Shown: in pieces, positions 15,862 to 25,275 of the stretch
How the letters are laid out: every line of letters starts with the position of its first letter
How positions within the stretch are numbered: position 1 is the stretch's first letter
Notes under the pieces: model-generated
What the model was told of the DNA's origin: nothing
The model's input: the letters and a program-made list of their open reading frames with translations, nothing else
Database searches by the model: none
Origin: an uncultured Collinsella sp.
Lineage (GTDB): Bacteria > Actinomycetota > Coriobacteriia > Coriobacteriales > Coriobacteriaceae
DNA: 64,000 nucleotides
NCBI GenBank assembly: GCA_934621885.1
Contig: CAKTUH010000001.1
Coordinates: 1 to 64,000, forward strand
Direction: 5' to 3'
Translations under genes and position numbers: made by a program

Positions 15862-18672
15862 ATGATTCGGCTAAACGACAGGATGGATGGTCCAAGCGTG
15901 AGTCTCGGCAGCAAACTATCCGATGCAAAGGTATCCTTTGCGATCTTTAAACGCGACATCAAGCGATTGATCGTGAACCCCGTCGCCCTGGTGGTTACCC
16001 TGGGCGTGTGCGTTATTCCCTCGCTGTATGCCTGGTACAACATCGTTGCCAACTGGGATCCGTACGGAAATACCCAGGGCATTAAAATCGCCATCGCCAA
16101 CAACGATCAGGGCACCCAGAACGACCTGGTGGGCGAGCTCAACGCAGGCGATAAGGTAGTCGACCAGCTCAAGGAGAACGACCAGCTGGGCTGGACCTTC
16201 GTCGACTCGGCGGCAGATGCCAAAGAGGGCGTCGAAAGTGGCGAATACTATGCTGCCATCGTGATTCCCAAGAACTTCTCCGACAATCTCGTCTCGATGC
16301 TCGACGGCAATTACCATCAGCCGAAGCTCACCTATTACGTCAACGAGAAAAAGAGCGCCATTGCGCCCAAGGTCACCGATACCGGTGCCAACACCATCGA
16401 GGAGCAGATCAACTCTGAGTTTGTCTCCACGGTGGGCGAGACCGTCGCGGGCATTGCCAAAGATGCTGGCATCGACCTTAAAGACAAGGCAATCCAGACC
16501 CAGGATTCGCTGGCGGGCTCGGTGTCCGAGGCGTCTGATACCCTGGGCGAAGTACGTGATTCCATCGGCGACATGAACACCGCCATCGGCAAGACAAGTA
16601 GCTCGATTGCTTCGGCCGATGCTGCGTTGGCGGGCCTGCAGGGACAGGCGCCTTCGCTAACGCAGGCAATCGCTCAGGGTAATGATCTGCTGGGCGAAGC
16701 TCGCACCACGGCTGGCAAGTCCATCACCTCGCTCTCCAAGGCACTTTCGGAGGGCAGTATCGTGTTGAGCAAGACATCGGCTTCTGCGAACGCCGCGATT
16801 GGCAAACTCACCGGTACGGTTACGTCCACGACCACTCGAATCGACAACTCGCTCGAATCGCTTCAGGCGACGATCGACCACAACAGCGCTGTCATCGAGC
16901 GCCTGCAGATTCTCGCCAACGATACATCGACGGGTTCCGAGGACGTTGATGCCTTCATCGCGTCGACCATCAATTCGCTTCGCGAGCAAAACCAGAAGCT
17001 GCAGAGTATCAAGGATGGCCTTTCTGCACAGTCGAGCGCCATGGCAAACGACGCTACGGCAATCTCGAACGCGAGCAGCGCACTCAACGCGGCGATTCAG
17101 ACTGGCACGACTAACCTCGGCCAGGCTCAAACCGATCTGGGGCAGAACGCACTGCCGAAGGCTTCGAGCGCACTTGATTCCTTTGCCGCCGTCTCGGGCG
17201 ATCTGACCGGTATCGTGTCGGGCCTGACCCCCACGATTGCGAGCGCACGCGGCACGCTGGCGCAGCTCGATGCCACACTCAAGCAGGCCAAGACCACGCT
17301 GACCCAGACCGACGCCTCCCTTGCCAAGGTTCAGGACAAGCTCGCGACCGCCGCCAACGACATCGCGGCGCTGCAGACCTCTGAGTCTATGGGCGAGCTG
17401 GCCGACCTGATGGACGTCGACGTCGATGACGTGGCGGACTTCATGGCATCGCCGGTGGAGCTGACGTCTAAGTCGATCTATCCGGTCAAGAGCTTTGGCT
17501 CTGGCATTGCGCCCTTCTACACCAATTTGGCCCTGTGGGTGGGCGGCTACGTGCTCATCGCCATCTACAAGCTCGAGGTCGATCGCGAGGGCATCGGCAC
17601 CTTTACGGCGCGCCAGGGCTACTTTGGCCGCTGGCTGCTACTGGTGATCCTGGGCGCGTTCCAGGCCATCATCGTTACGGTAGGCGACCTAGTCATTGGC
17701 GTTCAGTGCGTCAATCCGCTGCTCTTTGTGCTGGGCGGCATCGCGATCTCGTTTACGTACGTCAACATCATCTATGCGCTGTCCACTACCTTTAAGCATA
17801 TCGGCAAGGCCATCGGCGTCATCCTCGTCATTGTGCAGATCCCCGGCTCGTCGGGCATGTATCCCATCGAGATGATGCCCGGCTTCTTCCAATGGCTGCA
17901 TCCGCTGCTGCCCTTTACCTATGGCATTAACCTGCTGCGCGAGACCGTCGGCGGCATGTACTCGTTCAACTACCTGTTCAACCTGTGCATCCTGGGCGTC
18001 TTCCTTATCATTGCGCTCTTTATCGGTCTGCAGCTGCGTCCGCTGCTGCTCAACCTCAACCTGCTCTTTGACAAGCAGCTTTCCACGACGGGTCTTATGA
18101 TCTGCGAGTCTAACGACCTGCCGCGCCAGCGCTATTCGCTGCGCACGGCCATGCGCGTCATGCTCGATTCCGATTCGTACCGTCGCGAGCTGCTCGATCA
18201 TGCCGTGGCGTTTGAGCATCGCTACCCGTACTACATCAAGGGCGGTTTCGCCGCTGTGGTAGGCGTGCAGGTCCTGCTCTTTGTGCTGTCGACGGTGCTC
18301 GATATCGACAATAACGGCAAGATCATCCTGCTCGTCATCTGGATCATTTCGGTTATCGCCATCTGCGGCTGGCTCATCAACATCGAGTACATCCGTGCGA
18401 GCCTCAATACCCAGATGCGTATCTCGGCGCTTTCGGACGAGGACCTTCGCCGCGAGATGCGCGAGCACACGGCTGCCATCCCTGCCGCCCGTCGCATGTT
18501 TGGTCTCAACGCCAGCGAGCGGGGCACCAAGGACAGCGATCAGCCCACGAGCCGTCTGCCGCATATCGGTGCGCATCGTAAGGCTCAAGATGCCGACGGC
18601 GTTGACAACGTAAACGGAAACGACGGGGGCACCACCCCGCTTGGCAAGCACTCTAAAGGAGGTGAGGCATAA
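15862..18672 (+). CDS. YhgE/Pip-domain membrane protein (first of a pair)
   Basis: Proteins of this family are ABC-2-like membrane proteins with a large extracytoplasmic stalk, related to phage-infection protein Pip and to type VII secretion/ESX-associated YhgE; their exact role is open. Here an N-terminal membrane helix (SLYAWYNIVANWDPYGNT follows it) leads into the conserved YhgE N domain. A long Ser/Ala/Thr-rich coiled-coil region comes next, then about six C-terminal membrane helices and an unusual cytoplasmic tail. The start is uncertain: ATG 15847, 15862 or 15883 are all in frame with no clear ribosome site. The next gene encodes a second family member, ending/starting at 18672/18673. 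Confidence 0.8.
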   Translation: MIRLNDRMDGPSVSLGSKLSDAKVSFAIFKRDIKRLIVNPVALVVTLGVCVIPSLYAWYNIVANWDPYGNTQGIKIAIANNDQGTQNDLVGELNAGDKVVDQLKENDQLGWTFVDSAADAKEGVESGEYYAAIVIPKNFSDNLVSMLDGNYHQPKLTYYVNEKKSAIAPKVTDTGANTIEEQINSEFVSTVGETVAGIAKDAGIDLKDKAIQTQDSLAGSVSEASDTLGEVRDSIGDMNTAIGKTSSSIASADAALAGLQGQAPSLTQAIAQGNDLLGEARTTAGKSITSLSKALSEGSIVLSKTSASANAAIGKLTGTVTSTTTRIDNSLESLQATIDHNSAVIERLQILANDTSTGSEDVDAFIASTINSLREQNQKLQSIKDGLSAQSSAMANDATAISNASSALNAAIQTGTTNLGQAQTDLGQNALPKASSALDSFAAVSGDLTGIVSGLTPTIASARGTLAQLDATLKQAKTTLTQTDASLAKVQDKLATAANDIAALQTSESMGELADLMDVDVDDVADFMASPVELTSKSIYPVKSFGSGIAPFYTNLALWVGGYVLIAIYKLEVDREGIGTFTARQGYFGRWLLLVILGAFQAIIVTVGDLVIGVQCVNPLLFVLGGIAISFTYVNIIYALSTTFKHIGKAIGVILVIVQIPGSSGMYPIEMMPGFFQWLHPLLPFTYGINLLRETVGGMYSFNYLFNLCILGVFLIIALFIGLQLRPLLLNLNLLFDKQLSTTGLMICESNDLPRQRYSLRTAMRVMLDSDSYRRELLDHAVAFEHRYPYYIKGGFAAVVGVQVLLFVLSTVLDIDNNGKIILLVIWIISVIAICGWLINIEYIRASLNTQMRISALSDEDLRREMREHTAAIPAARRMFGLNASERGTKDSDQPTSRLPHIGAHRKAQDADGVDNVNGNDGGTTPLGKHSKGGEA

Positions 18673-20862
18673 ATGAAAAACATCCTGCACCTGTTTAAGC
18701 GCGATGTCCAAAACGTGTCTCGCTCCGTAATCGGCTTGATTGTCGTGATGGGTCTCATTATCGTGCCGTGCCTGTACGCGTGGTTTAACATCGCCGGAAG
18801 CTGGGATCCGTACGGCAACACCGGCAACCTTAAGATCGCCGTGGTCAACACCGACGAGGGTTACGAGAGCGATCTGATTCCCGTCGAGGTCAACGTGGGC
18901 GAAAACGTAACCGCCACCCTGCGCGGCAACGAGAACTTCGACTGGGTCGTCCTCAACGACCGCGATAAGGCGATTGAGGGCGTTAAGTCGGGCGCGTACT
19001 ACGCTGCCGTCGTTATCCCTAAAACGTTTAGCGCCGACATGATGACGCTTTTCTCGACCGAGGTGAAGCACGCCGATATCGAGTTTTACGAGAATCAGAA
19101 GGCCAACGCCATCGCACAGATCGTGACCGAGAAAGGTTCGAGCGCAGTCCAGAGCCAGGTCAACGAGACGTTTACCGAGACCATCACGACCATCGGTCTT
19201 AAGACCGTGTCCAGCTTGCTCGACTATATGAGCACCGACCAGGTGAGCAACTTTATCGCCAACCTGTCCTCGACGTTGGGCGATTCGGTCGAGGACCTGC
19301 AGGATGTTCAGGCGAACGCGACGTCGCTCGCGGGCATTTTGAGCTCCACGTCCGATTCGCTCGCGTCGGCGGGCGGCATGCTCAAGCAGACGGGTACCAT
19401 CGATGAGTCGACAAAGCAGCTGATGGAGCACGCCAAGAGCGGCATCAATGATTCCAAGGAAGCGCTCAAGGCCGCCAACGATGCGGTTGACGCGGCCATT
19501 GACGGAAGCTCGGGGTCGTTTGACAACGTGTCCGCCGAGCTCGCGAAGGCATTCGATGCCGCGAATCAGCATGTCGACCTTACGGTTTCTCAGCTCAACG
19601 AAGCCGCTGTGGCGCTCAATACGCGTGCCGACGATATCGACGCGATGGCCGATCAGCTCCGCAACCTTGCCGACCAGGTGAGTGACGACAAGCTCAAAGA
19701 CGGTCTCAAGTCTGCTGCGACGTCGCTGGGCAGAATTGCCATGGAGTACCGCAACAATGCGAAGGACCTGACGGCCACGGCGAAGTCCCTCTCGGACAGC
19801 ATGGCGGAGGTCAATGCGTCCCGTGCCGAGGTCGACCAGGCCATCGCCGATGCCAAGGCGGGTATCTCGGGTGCCAAGACCGATTACGATTCCACGTTCT
19901 CGGTCAAGGCTAAGGAGCTTAAGAAGACCATTTCGGGCGTTCTGGATTCGCTGAACGGTATCTCGGGTGACCTGGATAGCGCTGTGAGCGGTCTGACTGA
20001 TGCTTCCGGCTCGCTCGCGAAGGGCCTGTCCAAGGCTGCAAAGCTCGTCAACAAGGCTTCCGATCAGCTGGGCGAGGCGTCGGACAAGATCAGTGCCTTT
20101 AAGGATGGGCTTGATAGCGCCCTGATGTCGGGTGACCTGGCCATGATAAAGACGATGATCGGCAGCGACCCCGAGGGTCTCGCCGTGTCGCTTTCCGGCC
20201 CTGTGGCGCTCGACCGCAAACCGGTCTATCCGATTCGCAATTACGGCTCTGCCATGGCTCCGTTCTACACGATTCTGTCGCTGTGGGTCGGCTCGATTGT
20301 CCTGGCAGCCATGATGAAGGTTTCGGTTAACGATGAGCTCATCAACGAACTCATCCCCGTGCGCCTGCACGAGATCTATCTGGGCCGTTACCTGTTCTTT
20401 GGCGGTTTGGCCCTGCTGCAGGCAACACTCGTGTGCGCGGGCGACATTCTGTTCTTTGGCATCCAGTGCGACAACCCCCTGCAGTTTGTGCTTGCCGGCT
20501 GGGTCGCGAGCCTCGTGTTCTCCAATATCGTCTACACGCTCACGGTGTCGTTTGGAGATATCGGCAAGGCCCTCGCCGTCGTGCTGCTGGTCATGCAGGT
20601 CGGCGGTTCGGGCGGTACGTTCCCCATCGAGATGACCGGCCCCGTGTTCCAGGCGATCTATCCGTTCCTGCCGTTCACCCACGGCATCAACGCGATGCAT
20701 GCCGCCATGGCCGGTGCCTACCATATGGAGTACTGGATTGAGTTGGGCATCTTGGCGAGCTACCTGATTCCGTCGCTCGCCCTGGGCATCGTCTTCCGTC
20801 GCCCAGTCATCAAAGCCAACGACTGGATCATCGAAAAGCTGGAAAGCACCAAACTTATCTAG
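18673..20862 (+). CDS. YhgE/Pip-domain membrane protein (second of a pair)
   Basis: The 729-residue paralogue of the upstream gene has the same order: an N-terminal helix (about 15-40) followed by YAWFNIAGSWDPYGNT, a long Ala/Ser-rich helical stalk (about 190-500) and C-terminal membrane helices (about 530-725). It lacks the upstream protein's cytoplasmic tail. The ATG follows AAAGGAGGTGAGGCATAA, so the stop of the first gene overlaps its ribosome site and the two are translationally coupled. A heterodimeric ABC-2-like complex is likely, but that is inference. Confidence 0.85.
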   Translation: MKNILHLFKRDVQNVSRSVIGLIVVMGLIIVPCLYAWFNIAGSWDPYGNTGNLKIAVVNTDEGYESDLIPVEVNVGENVTATLRGNENFDWVVLNDRDKAIEGVKSGAYYAAVVIPKTFSADMMTLFSTEVKHADIEFYENQKANAIAQIVTEKGSSAVQSQVNETFTETITTIGLKTVSSLLDYMSTDQVSNFIANLSSTLGDSVEDLQDVQANATSLAGILSSTSDSLASAGGMLKQTGTIDESTKQLMEHAKSGINDSKEALKAANDAVDAAIDGSSGSFDNVSAELAKAFDAANQHVDLTVSQLNEAAVALNTRADDIDAMADQLRNLADQVSDDKLKDGLKSAATSLGRIAMEYRNNAKDLTATAKSLSDSMAEVNASRAEVDQAIADAKAGISGAKTDYDSTFSVKAKELKKTISGVLDSLNGISGDLDSAVSGLTDASGSLAKGLSKAAKLVNKASDQLGEASDKISAFKDGLDSALMSGDLAMIKTMIGSDPEGLAVSLSGPVALDRKPVYPIRNYGSAMAPFYTILSLWVGSIVLAAMMKVSVNDELINELIPVRLHEIYLGRYLFFGGLALLQATLVCAGDILFFGIQCDNPLQFVLAGWVASLVFSNIVYTLTVSFGDIGKALAVVLLVMQVGGSGGTFPIEMTGPVFQAIYPFLPFTHGINAMHAAMAGAYHMEYWIELGILASYLIPSLALGIVFRRPVIKANDWIIEKLESTKLI

Positions 20863-20937
20863 TTCAACAAGGTAATCCTTGATGTTTTGGCAAAGCCAGC
20901 GAGCGAGCCGCATTTGCGCCAAGGTGACGTGAAATGA

Positions 20938-20970
20938 AAGGGCGCTGACCTTCTGGTCGCGCCCTTGAAA
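20938..20970 (+). terminator. Hairpin after the YhgE pair
   Basis: AAGGGCGC/GCGCCCTT (20938-20945/20959-20966) encloses a second stem GACC/GGTC, making an almost continuous 12-bp stem. The T-run is weak. Confidence 0.55.
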
Positions 20971-21015
20971 TTGAACGTCAGATTGGTGTGAATGCGGCTC
21001 GCGCAGCGTCGACCA

Positions 21016-21041
21016 TTCCGCCGTTCGTTAGAACGGCGGAA
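21016..21041. repeat. 11-bp perfect hairpin in the 20863-21201 gap
   Basis: TTCCGCCGTTC (21016-21026) and GAACGGCGGAA (21031-21041) enclose GTTA. No T-run follows. Beyond this hairpin and the terminator before it, I see nothing coding in the 339-bp gap. Confidence 0.6.
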
Positions 21042-21201
21042 CAAAACGCTTTAGCGGGCTGGATTGCGGGGTGACGTTGGTTGTTGCTACAGTAGCGGGG
21101 CGTGCCGGGGGTCCGGTGCGCCCTGTTTTTATTTGACCATGAGGCGGCATGCGGCCATGCGCGTGCGGACACCACGCCCAGATTGAGCGCGAGGATGCCC
21201 T

Positions 21202-22185
21202 ATGCCCCAGCATGTCACTGACAATATCGAAATGATGCCCGATAGCCCTGTTGCTCGCGAGGACCTAGGTGCGGGCGGTATTTCCCGGGGCGCCGGCGCA
21301 CGTTCTCCGCTGTTCTGGAAAGTCCTGCTGTTTTCGGTGGCAGTCGTCTGGGGCTACTCCTTTACGACCATGAAGGACGCGCTCGACACCATTCCGGTGT
21401 TTGAACTGCTCTACGTGCGCTTTCTGCCTGCGGCGTTGGTCATGTTTGCCATCTTCCACAAGCGCATCATCGCGCACCTCAACGCCCGCAACCTTATCGT
21501 CGGACTTGGAATGGGCGCACTTATGTGGGCCGCCTACGCTCTGCAGACAGTCGGGCTGGCGCACACCACGGCGGGCAAGAACGCTTTTTTGACGGGCACT
21601 TATTGCATTCTGGTCCCGTTTGCGAGCTATTTCCTAAGCGGCGAAAAGCTCACTCGTTACAACTTGGGCGCCGCGTTGCTCTGTCTGGCGGGCATTGGCC
21701 TGGTGGCGCTCGATAGCGTCGAGTTCAACATCGGCGATGCCATTACGCTGGGCGGCGCGGTCTTCTTCGCCATCCAGATGGCGGTGACCGCCAAGTACGG
21801 TCGCAAAATGGACATCAACGTCATCACGTTTTGGATGTTCGTGGGCAATGGCGTCTTGAGCCTGGTTTCGTCGCTGCTCTTTGAGACCCAAGCGCCCGTG
21901 TCTGTATGGACGTCGAGCTTTACCGCCGTGATGGCCTTCCTCTCGGTGGGCTGTACGTGCGTGGCGCTGCTCATCCAAAATGTCGGTCTGGCACATGTCC
22001 CGGCCTCGACGGGCTCGCTGCTCCTTTCGATGGAGTCGCCTTCGGGCGTGTTGTTTTCGGTGCTGCTGATGGGGGAGGCGCTCACCTCGCGCCTGCTCGC
22101 CGGCTTCGTGCTTATCTTCCTGTCGATTATCTTGAGCGAGACGCACTTCGATTTTTTGCGTCGAAAGCCGCGCCCGCAATTGTAA
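21202..22185 (+). CDS. EamA/DMT-family transporter
   Basis: The 327-residue protein has ten hydrophobic segments in two EamA repeats (about 33-165 and 180-315), the usual drug/metabolite transporter design. Typical landmarks are VVWGYSFTTMK at the first helix and NVGLAHVPASTGSLLLSMESP near the second repeat's end. The substrate cannot be told from sequence. The 30-residue polar N-terminus is cytoplasmic. GAGGA precedes the ATG. It is a single gene with its own terminator. Confidence 0.87.
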   Translation: MPQHVTDNIEMMPDSPVAREDLGAGGISRGAGARSPLFWKVLLFSVAVVWGYSFTTMKDALDTIPVFELLYVRFLPAALVMFAIFHKRIIAHLNARNLIVGLGMGALMWAAYALQTVGLAHTTAGKNAFLTGTYCILVPFASYFLSGEKLTRYNLGAALLCLAGIGLVALDSVEFNIGDAITLGGAVFFAIQMAVTAKYGRKMDINVITFWMFVGNGVLSLVSSLLFETQAPVSVWTSSFTAVMAFLSVGCTCVALLIQNVGLAHVPASTGSLLLSMESPSGVLFSVLLMGEALTSRLLAGFVLIFLSIILSETHFDFLRRKPRPQL

Positions 22186-22197
22186 ACAACTTGTTGC

Positions 22198-22224
22198 GCC
22201 GCCCTCCTGGGGCGGCATTATTTA
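22198..22224 (+). terminator. Terminator of the EamA transporter
   Basis: GCCGCCC (22198-22204) pairs with GGGCGGC (22210-22216) around a short loop, followed by ATTATTT. It lies 12 nt past the stop codon. Confidence 0.65.
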
Positions 22225-22301
22225 TGCCTCGCCCTTAAAGTTGTACCTTGCACTTTACGCTATCAAAGTGCTTACTGCAAAAACGTTACTGGAGGGCATC
22301 T

Positions 22302-23600
22302 ATGGCACCAGCTTTGTCCGATCTTCAACCGCAACCAGCGCCCAAGGCCACCGCGGCGGCGCAGGCCGCTATCGGTGACGGTCTTGTTGCAGAAGCTCAG
22401 GCGTTTGCCAACGAGCTTGCCGCATGGCGCCATGATCTCCATCAAACGCCTGAGCTCGGTAACAACCTTCCGCAGACGTCCGCCTTTATCCAGGCGCGTC
22501 TGGACGAGATGGATATTCCCTATGCCGTGCTTGTTGACGGCTCCTGTGTCGTTGGTCTCATCGGCGCCGGTGCCGTCGCAGCGGCCCAGGGCAATGGTAC
22601 GTGCACAGACGAGCAGGCAGGTACGGTCATCATGCTCCGTGGCGATATGGATGGCCTTCCCGTTGCGGAAGAATCGGGCGAGCCTTTTGCCTCCACCAAC
22701 GGCTGCATGCACGCATGCGGCCACGATATGCATGCGACGGCGCTGCTTGGTGCGGCTCGTTTGCTTAAAGGCCGCGAGGCCGAGCTCGTAGAGGCCAACG
22801 CCACGGTTAAGCTGCTGTTCCAGCCGGGTGAAGAGACCTTTGAGGGCGCCCGTGCCGCCATCGCCGATGGTCTGCTCCAAAAACCGCGTCCCCAGGCCGC
22901 CTTCGCCATGCACGTCAACAGCCAGTCGCCGCTCGGCCTGGTGCTCTACGGAAGCCCGGCGCTCTCGGGCGTGTACGGTTTTCGCATTACGCTCCAGGGC
23001 AAGGGTGGTCATGGCTCGAGCCCCGAGATCTGCATCGATCCCATCACGGCGGGCGTGCATGTGCACCTGGCGCTTCAGGAGCTCATCGCTCGCGAGGTGC
23101 CGGCTGCTAAAGAGGTCGCACTTACCGTGGGCAAGTTCGCTGGCGGTCAGGCCGCAAACGTCATTCCCGACACCTGCGTGCTCGAGGGAACGCTGCGCGG
23201 CTTCGATGTCGAGCTCATGGCACATCTCAAGGAGCGTATCGCCGAGGTCGTCAACGGCGTGGCCGCAACGTATCGCACGCCGGCGACCATCGAGACGCTC
23301 TCGGACGTTCCGCCGCTCGTGCTCAACGACGATATGACCCAGGCATCGCTTGGCTATGTGGGTGCGGTGCTGCCCAAGGCTGCCTTCCTGCCGCTGTTCC
23401 ACGCCATGGCGAGCGAGGACTTCGCGCTCATTTCGAGTGAGGTCCCGAGTGCGTACTTTACCGTGGGCGCTGCCGTGACCGACACGGACGAGCATTTTGC
23501 CCAGCACCATCCCAAGGCGCGCTTTAACGATGCCGAGCTGCCACTCGGTGCTGCAGCCTATGCCGCCGTCGCCCTGGGCTACATCGCCGACCACCGGTAG
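22302..23600 (+). CDS. M20D-family amidohydrolase (N-acyl-amino-acid / hippurate hydrolase-like)
   Basis: The enzyme should cleave an N-acyl amino acid or similar amide with two metal ions. The 432-residue protein shows HDLHQTPELG (45-54), RGDMDGLP (113-120), metal ligands in CGHDMH (Cys139, His141, His144), FQPGEE and the late ligand His in HAMASEDF. Residues about 88-107 form an insertion in the catalytic domain compared with the family as I know it. GGAGGG before ATG 22302 sets the start. The MFS gene downstream is probably in the same operon and may import the substrate. Confidence 0.88.
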   Translation: MAPALSDLQPQPAPKATAAAQAAIGDGLVAEAQAFANELAAWRHDLHQTPELGNNLPQTSAFIQARLDEMDIPYAVLVDGSCVVGLIGAGAVAAAQGNGTCTDEQAGTVIMLRGDMDGLPVAEESGEPFASTNGCMHACGHDMHATALLGAARLLKGREAELVEANATVKLLFQPGEETFEGARAAIADGLLQKPRPQAAFAMHVNSQSPLGLVLYGSPALSGVYGFRITLQGKGGHGSSPEICIDPITAGVHVHLALQELIAREVPAAKEVALTVGKFAGGQAANVIPDTCVLEGTLRGFDVELMAHLKERIAEVVNGVAATYRTPATIETLSDVPPLVLNDDMTQASLGYVGAVLPKAAFLPLFHAMASEDFALISSEVPSAYFTVGAAVTDTDEHFAQHHPKARFNDAELPLGAAAYAAVALGYIADHR

Positions 23601-23609
23601 CACCCAACC

Positions 23610-23667
23610 TTGCCTTTCAAGCCTGCGGGCATGGCCATAAGGCCTATGCCCTTGTCTTTCAAGGCAA
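23610..23667. repeat. Two-tier hairpin between the M20 gene and the MFS gene
   Basis: The inner stem GGGCAT-GGCC / GGCC-T-ATGCCC is at 23627-23651 and the outer stem TTGCCTT/AAGGCAA at 23610-23616/23661-23667. It lies between two co-directional genes and has no T-run, so it may tune the relative expression of the two. Confidence 0.5.
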
Positions 23668-23723
23668 TCTTGGGCACTACCGGCGCCCGGCGCAGGCTAT
23701 TCGTTTGTTTATAAAGGAGCAGT

Positions 23724-25028
23724 ATGTCCCAGCAACGTAAGTTCTTCCCCGGCTGGCTCGTGGTGGCCTCCGGCTTTGTGATCATGGCCACGTGCTACAC
23801 CATCTTCGTCAACTGCATGAGCCTGTTTCAGCCGCTCATCGTCAGCGACCTTGGGATTACGCTTGCCCAGTACAACATCTCCAACGCCATCTCTACCGTG
23901 GTGAGCGTTGTGGGCTCGCTTGTCATCGGCCATGTCGCCGACAAGGTGAGCGGTCGAGTCTTGGGTTCGCTTACCGTCATCGCCACCTCGGCGGTGCTCG
24001 TGGGCATGAGCTTTGTCGGCGAGCTTTGGCAGGTTTATGTGCTCTTTGCCGTCTCGGGCTGCTTTGCCGTTGCCTCGACTCGTCTGCTCATTAGCTTGGT
24101 GACCGCCAACTGGTTTACCGCCAAGCGCGGCCTTGCCATCTCCATCGCGCTTTCGGGCTCGGGCTTTGGTGGCGCCATCCTCTCGCCGATCGTGAGCTCG
24201 CTGATCGTGAGCGTGGGCTGGCGTTCCGCCTTCCTGGTGCTCGCTGCTATCTGCATCGTTGCAGCGCTGCCCATTACTGCCTATTCCTTCCGCACCAAGC
24301 CTTCCGAGATCGGTCTGAAGCCGCTCGGCGAGAACCCGGGCGATCCGTCCGTTTCCACCGCGGGCGATAAAAACGAGAAGGCCGCCCCCGAGGTCAGCGT
24401 TGGTTGGTCGCGCATCAAGAAGAGCCCGGCATTTTGGCTGCTCGTCGTCGCTTTCCTCTTTATGGGTCTGGTTAATGGCGCCATCCTGCCCAACCAGGTT
24501 ACGAACATGACGAGTGTTACCGTCAACGGCGCCAAGATCGTCACTGGCGGCCACGACCCCATGTGGGCGGGTACCGTGCTTTCGGCCTACATGGTCACGG
24601 TCGTTATCGCCAAGATTTCGCTCGGTGCGATCTACGATCGCTTTGGCCTGCGTTTTGGCAACATCCTTGGCTCTGTTGCGTGCATTGTCGCCTGCATGGC
24701 GCTGTGCTTCCCGACGACAGACCTTGGCCCTATTGTGGCCGCCGTGAGCTTTGGTATCGGAACGTGCATGGGTACCATCACGCCCACTATCGCCGCGTCC
24801 AAGCAGTTCGGTATGGCCGACCTGGGTAAGGTCACGGGCACTATCACCTCGCTCGAGATGGTCGGTGGCACCGTGGGCGCCATTGTCTCGGGCGTGCTGT
24901 TCGATGCCACGGGCTCCTTTGCGAGCACCTGGATCGTGTGCCTGGTGTGCTCCGTGGTCATGCTTGTATTCTTGCTGGCGTCCGAGCCCATCGCTGCCAA
25001 GCTGCGCGCGAGCGTGGCAGGGGAGTAG
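23724..25028 (+). CDS. Major facilitator superfamily transporter
   Basis: The 434-residue protein has twelve predicted membrane segments with the MFS signature loop after helix 2 (GHVADKVSGRVLG) and a large central loop (about 190-225). The overall pattern (FFPGWLVVASGF at the start, IYDRFGLRFG in the second half) resembles OFA-type organic-anion carriers, but the substrate is not determined. AAGGAG precedes the ATG. The upstream M20 amidohydrolase suggests uptake of an acylated amino acid or release of a product. Confidence 0.85.
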   Translation: MSQQRKFFPGWLVVASGFVIMATCYTIFVNCMSLFQPLIVSDLGITLAQYNISNAISTVVSVVGSLVIGHVADKVSGRVLGSLTVIATSAVLVGMSFVGELWQVYVLFAVSGCFAVASTRLLISLVTANWFTAKRGLAISIALSGSGFGGAILSPIVSSLIVSVGWRSAFLVLAAICIVAALPITAYSFRTKPSEIGLKPLGENPGDPSVSTAGDKNEKAAPEVSVGWSRIKKSPAFWLLVVAFLFMGLVNGAILPNQVTNMTSVTVNGAKIVTGGHDPMWAGTVLSAYMVTVVIAKISLGAIYDRFGLRFGNILGSVACIVACMALCFPTTDLGPIVAAVSFGIGTCMGTITPTIAASKQFGMADLGKVTGTITSLEMVGGTVGAIVSGVLFDATGSFASTWIVCLVCSVVMLVFLLASEPIAAKLRASVAGE

Positions 25029-25061
25029 ACGCCTTCCACGCTTTTCTGTTTGCCCCGTTCT

Positions 25062-25129
25062 GCCCGTGGCTACCCTGGAAGCCGAATGGATGCTCGTACC
25101 GTCATTCGGTTTCCAAGGCAGCCACGGGC
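25062..25129. repeat. Hairpin element with 27-nt arms (first of two)
   Basis: Arm 25062-25088 pairs with 25103-25129 with 3 mismatches (one G-T) and a 14-nt loop. The stem top reads GCCGAATG / CATTCGGT. There is no T-run. It lies 34 nt past the MFS stop codon. Confidence 0.85.
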
Positions 25130-25148
25130 CCACGAAACGGATCACATG

Positions 25149-25212
25149 CCGCGGCGGTGCATCTGGCCGAACGAGTCCCCATACCCTCGTTCGGTCAGAT
25201 GCACCGCCGCGG
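25149..25212. repeat. Hairpin element with 27-nt arms (second of two)
   Basis: Arm 25149-25175 pairs with 25186-25212 with a single mismatch and a 10-nt loop. The stem top reads GCCGAACGAG / CTCGTTCGGT. The arm length and the G-T at the same place match the neighbouring hairpin, though the lower stems are unrelated in sequence. Confidence 0.85.
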
Positions 25213-25227
25213 TTTGTGTTTGTGCCG

Positions 25228-25233
25228 TATAAT
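25228..25233 (+). promoter_or_regulatory. Probable -10 box for hisS
   Basis: A perfect TATAAT lies 43 nt before the hisS ATG. No convincing -35 box is seen at 17 bp; the end of the second hairpin sits there. Neither a T-box nor another tRNA-sensing leader was recognised. Confidence 0.5.
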
Positions 25234-25275
25234 GACCACTACCTATGACGCGATACAAAAGAAAGGTGTTTGCCC

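Noticed and set aside
17689..20922. 1077-codon open frame on the minus strand
   Set aside because: It lies opposite the two YhgE/Pip genes, reads as low-complexity His/Arg/Val-rich protein, and is explained by the G/C third-position bias of the plus-strand genes.
25062..25212. CRISPR array
   Set aside because: The repeats are two palindromes with different stems, not identical direct repeats with regular spacers, and no cas gene is near.
25029..25275. T-box leader for hisS
   Set aside because: No T-box sequence or specifier stem was found; the gap is filled by two hairpin elements and a simple -10 box.
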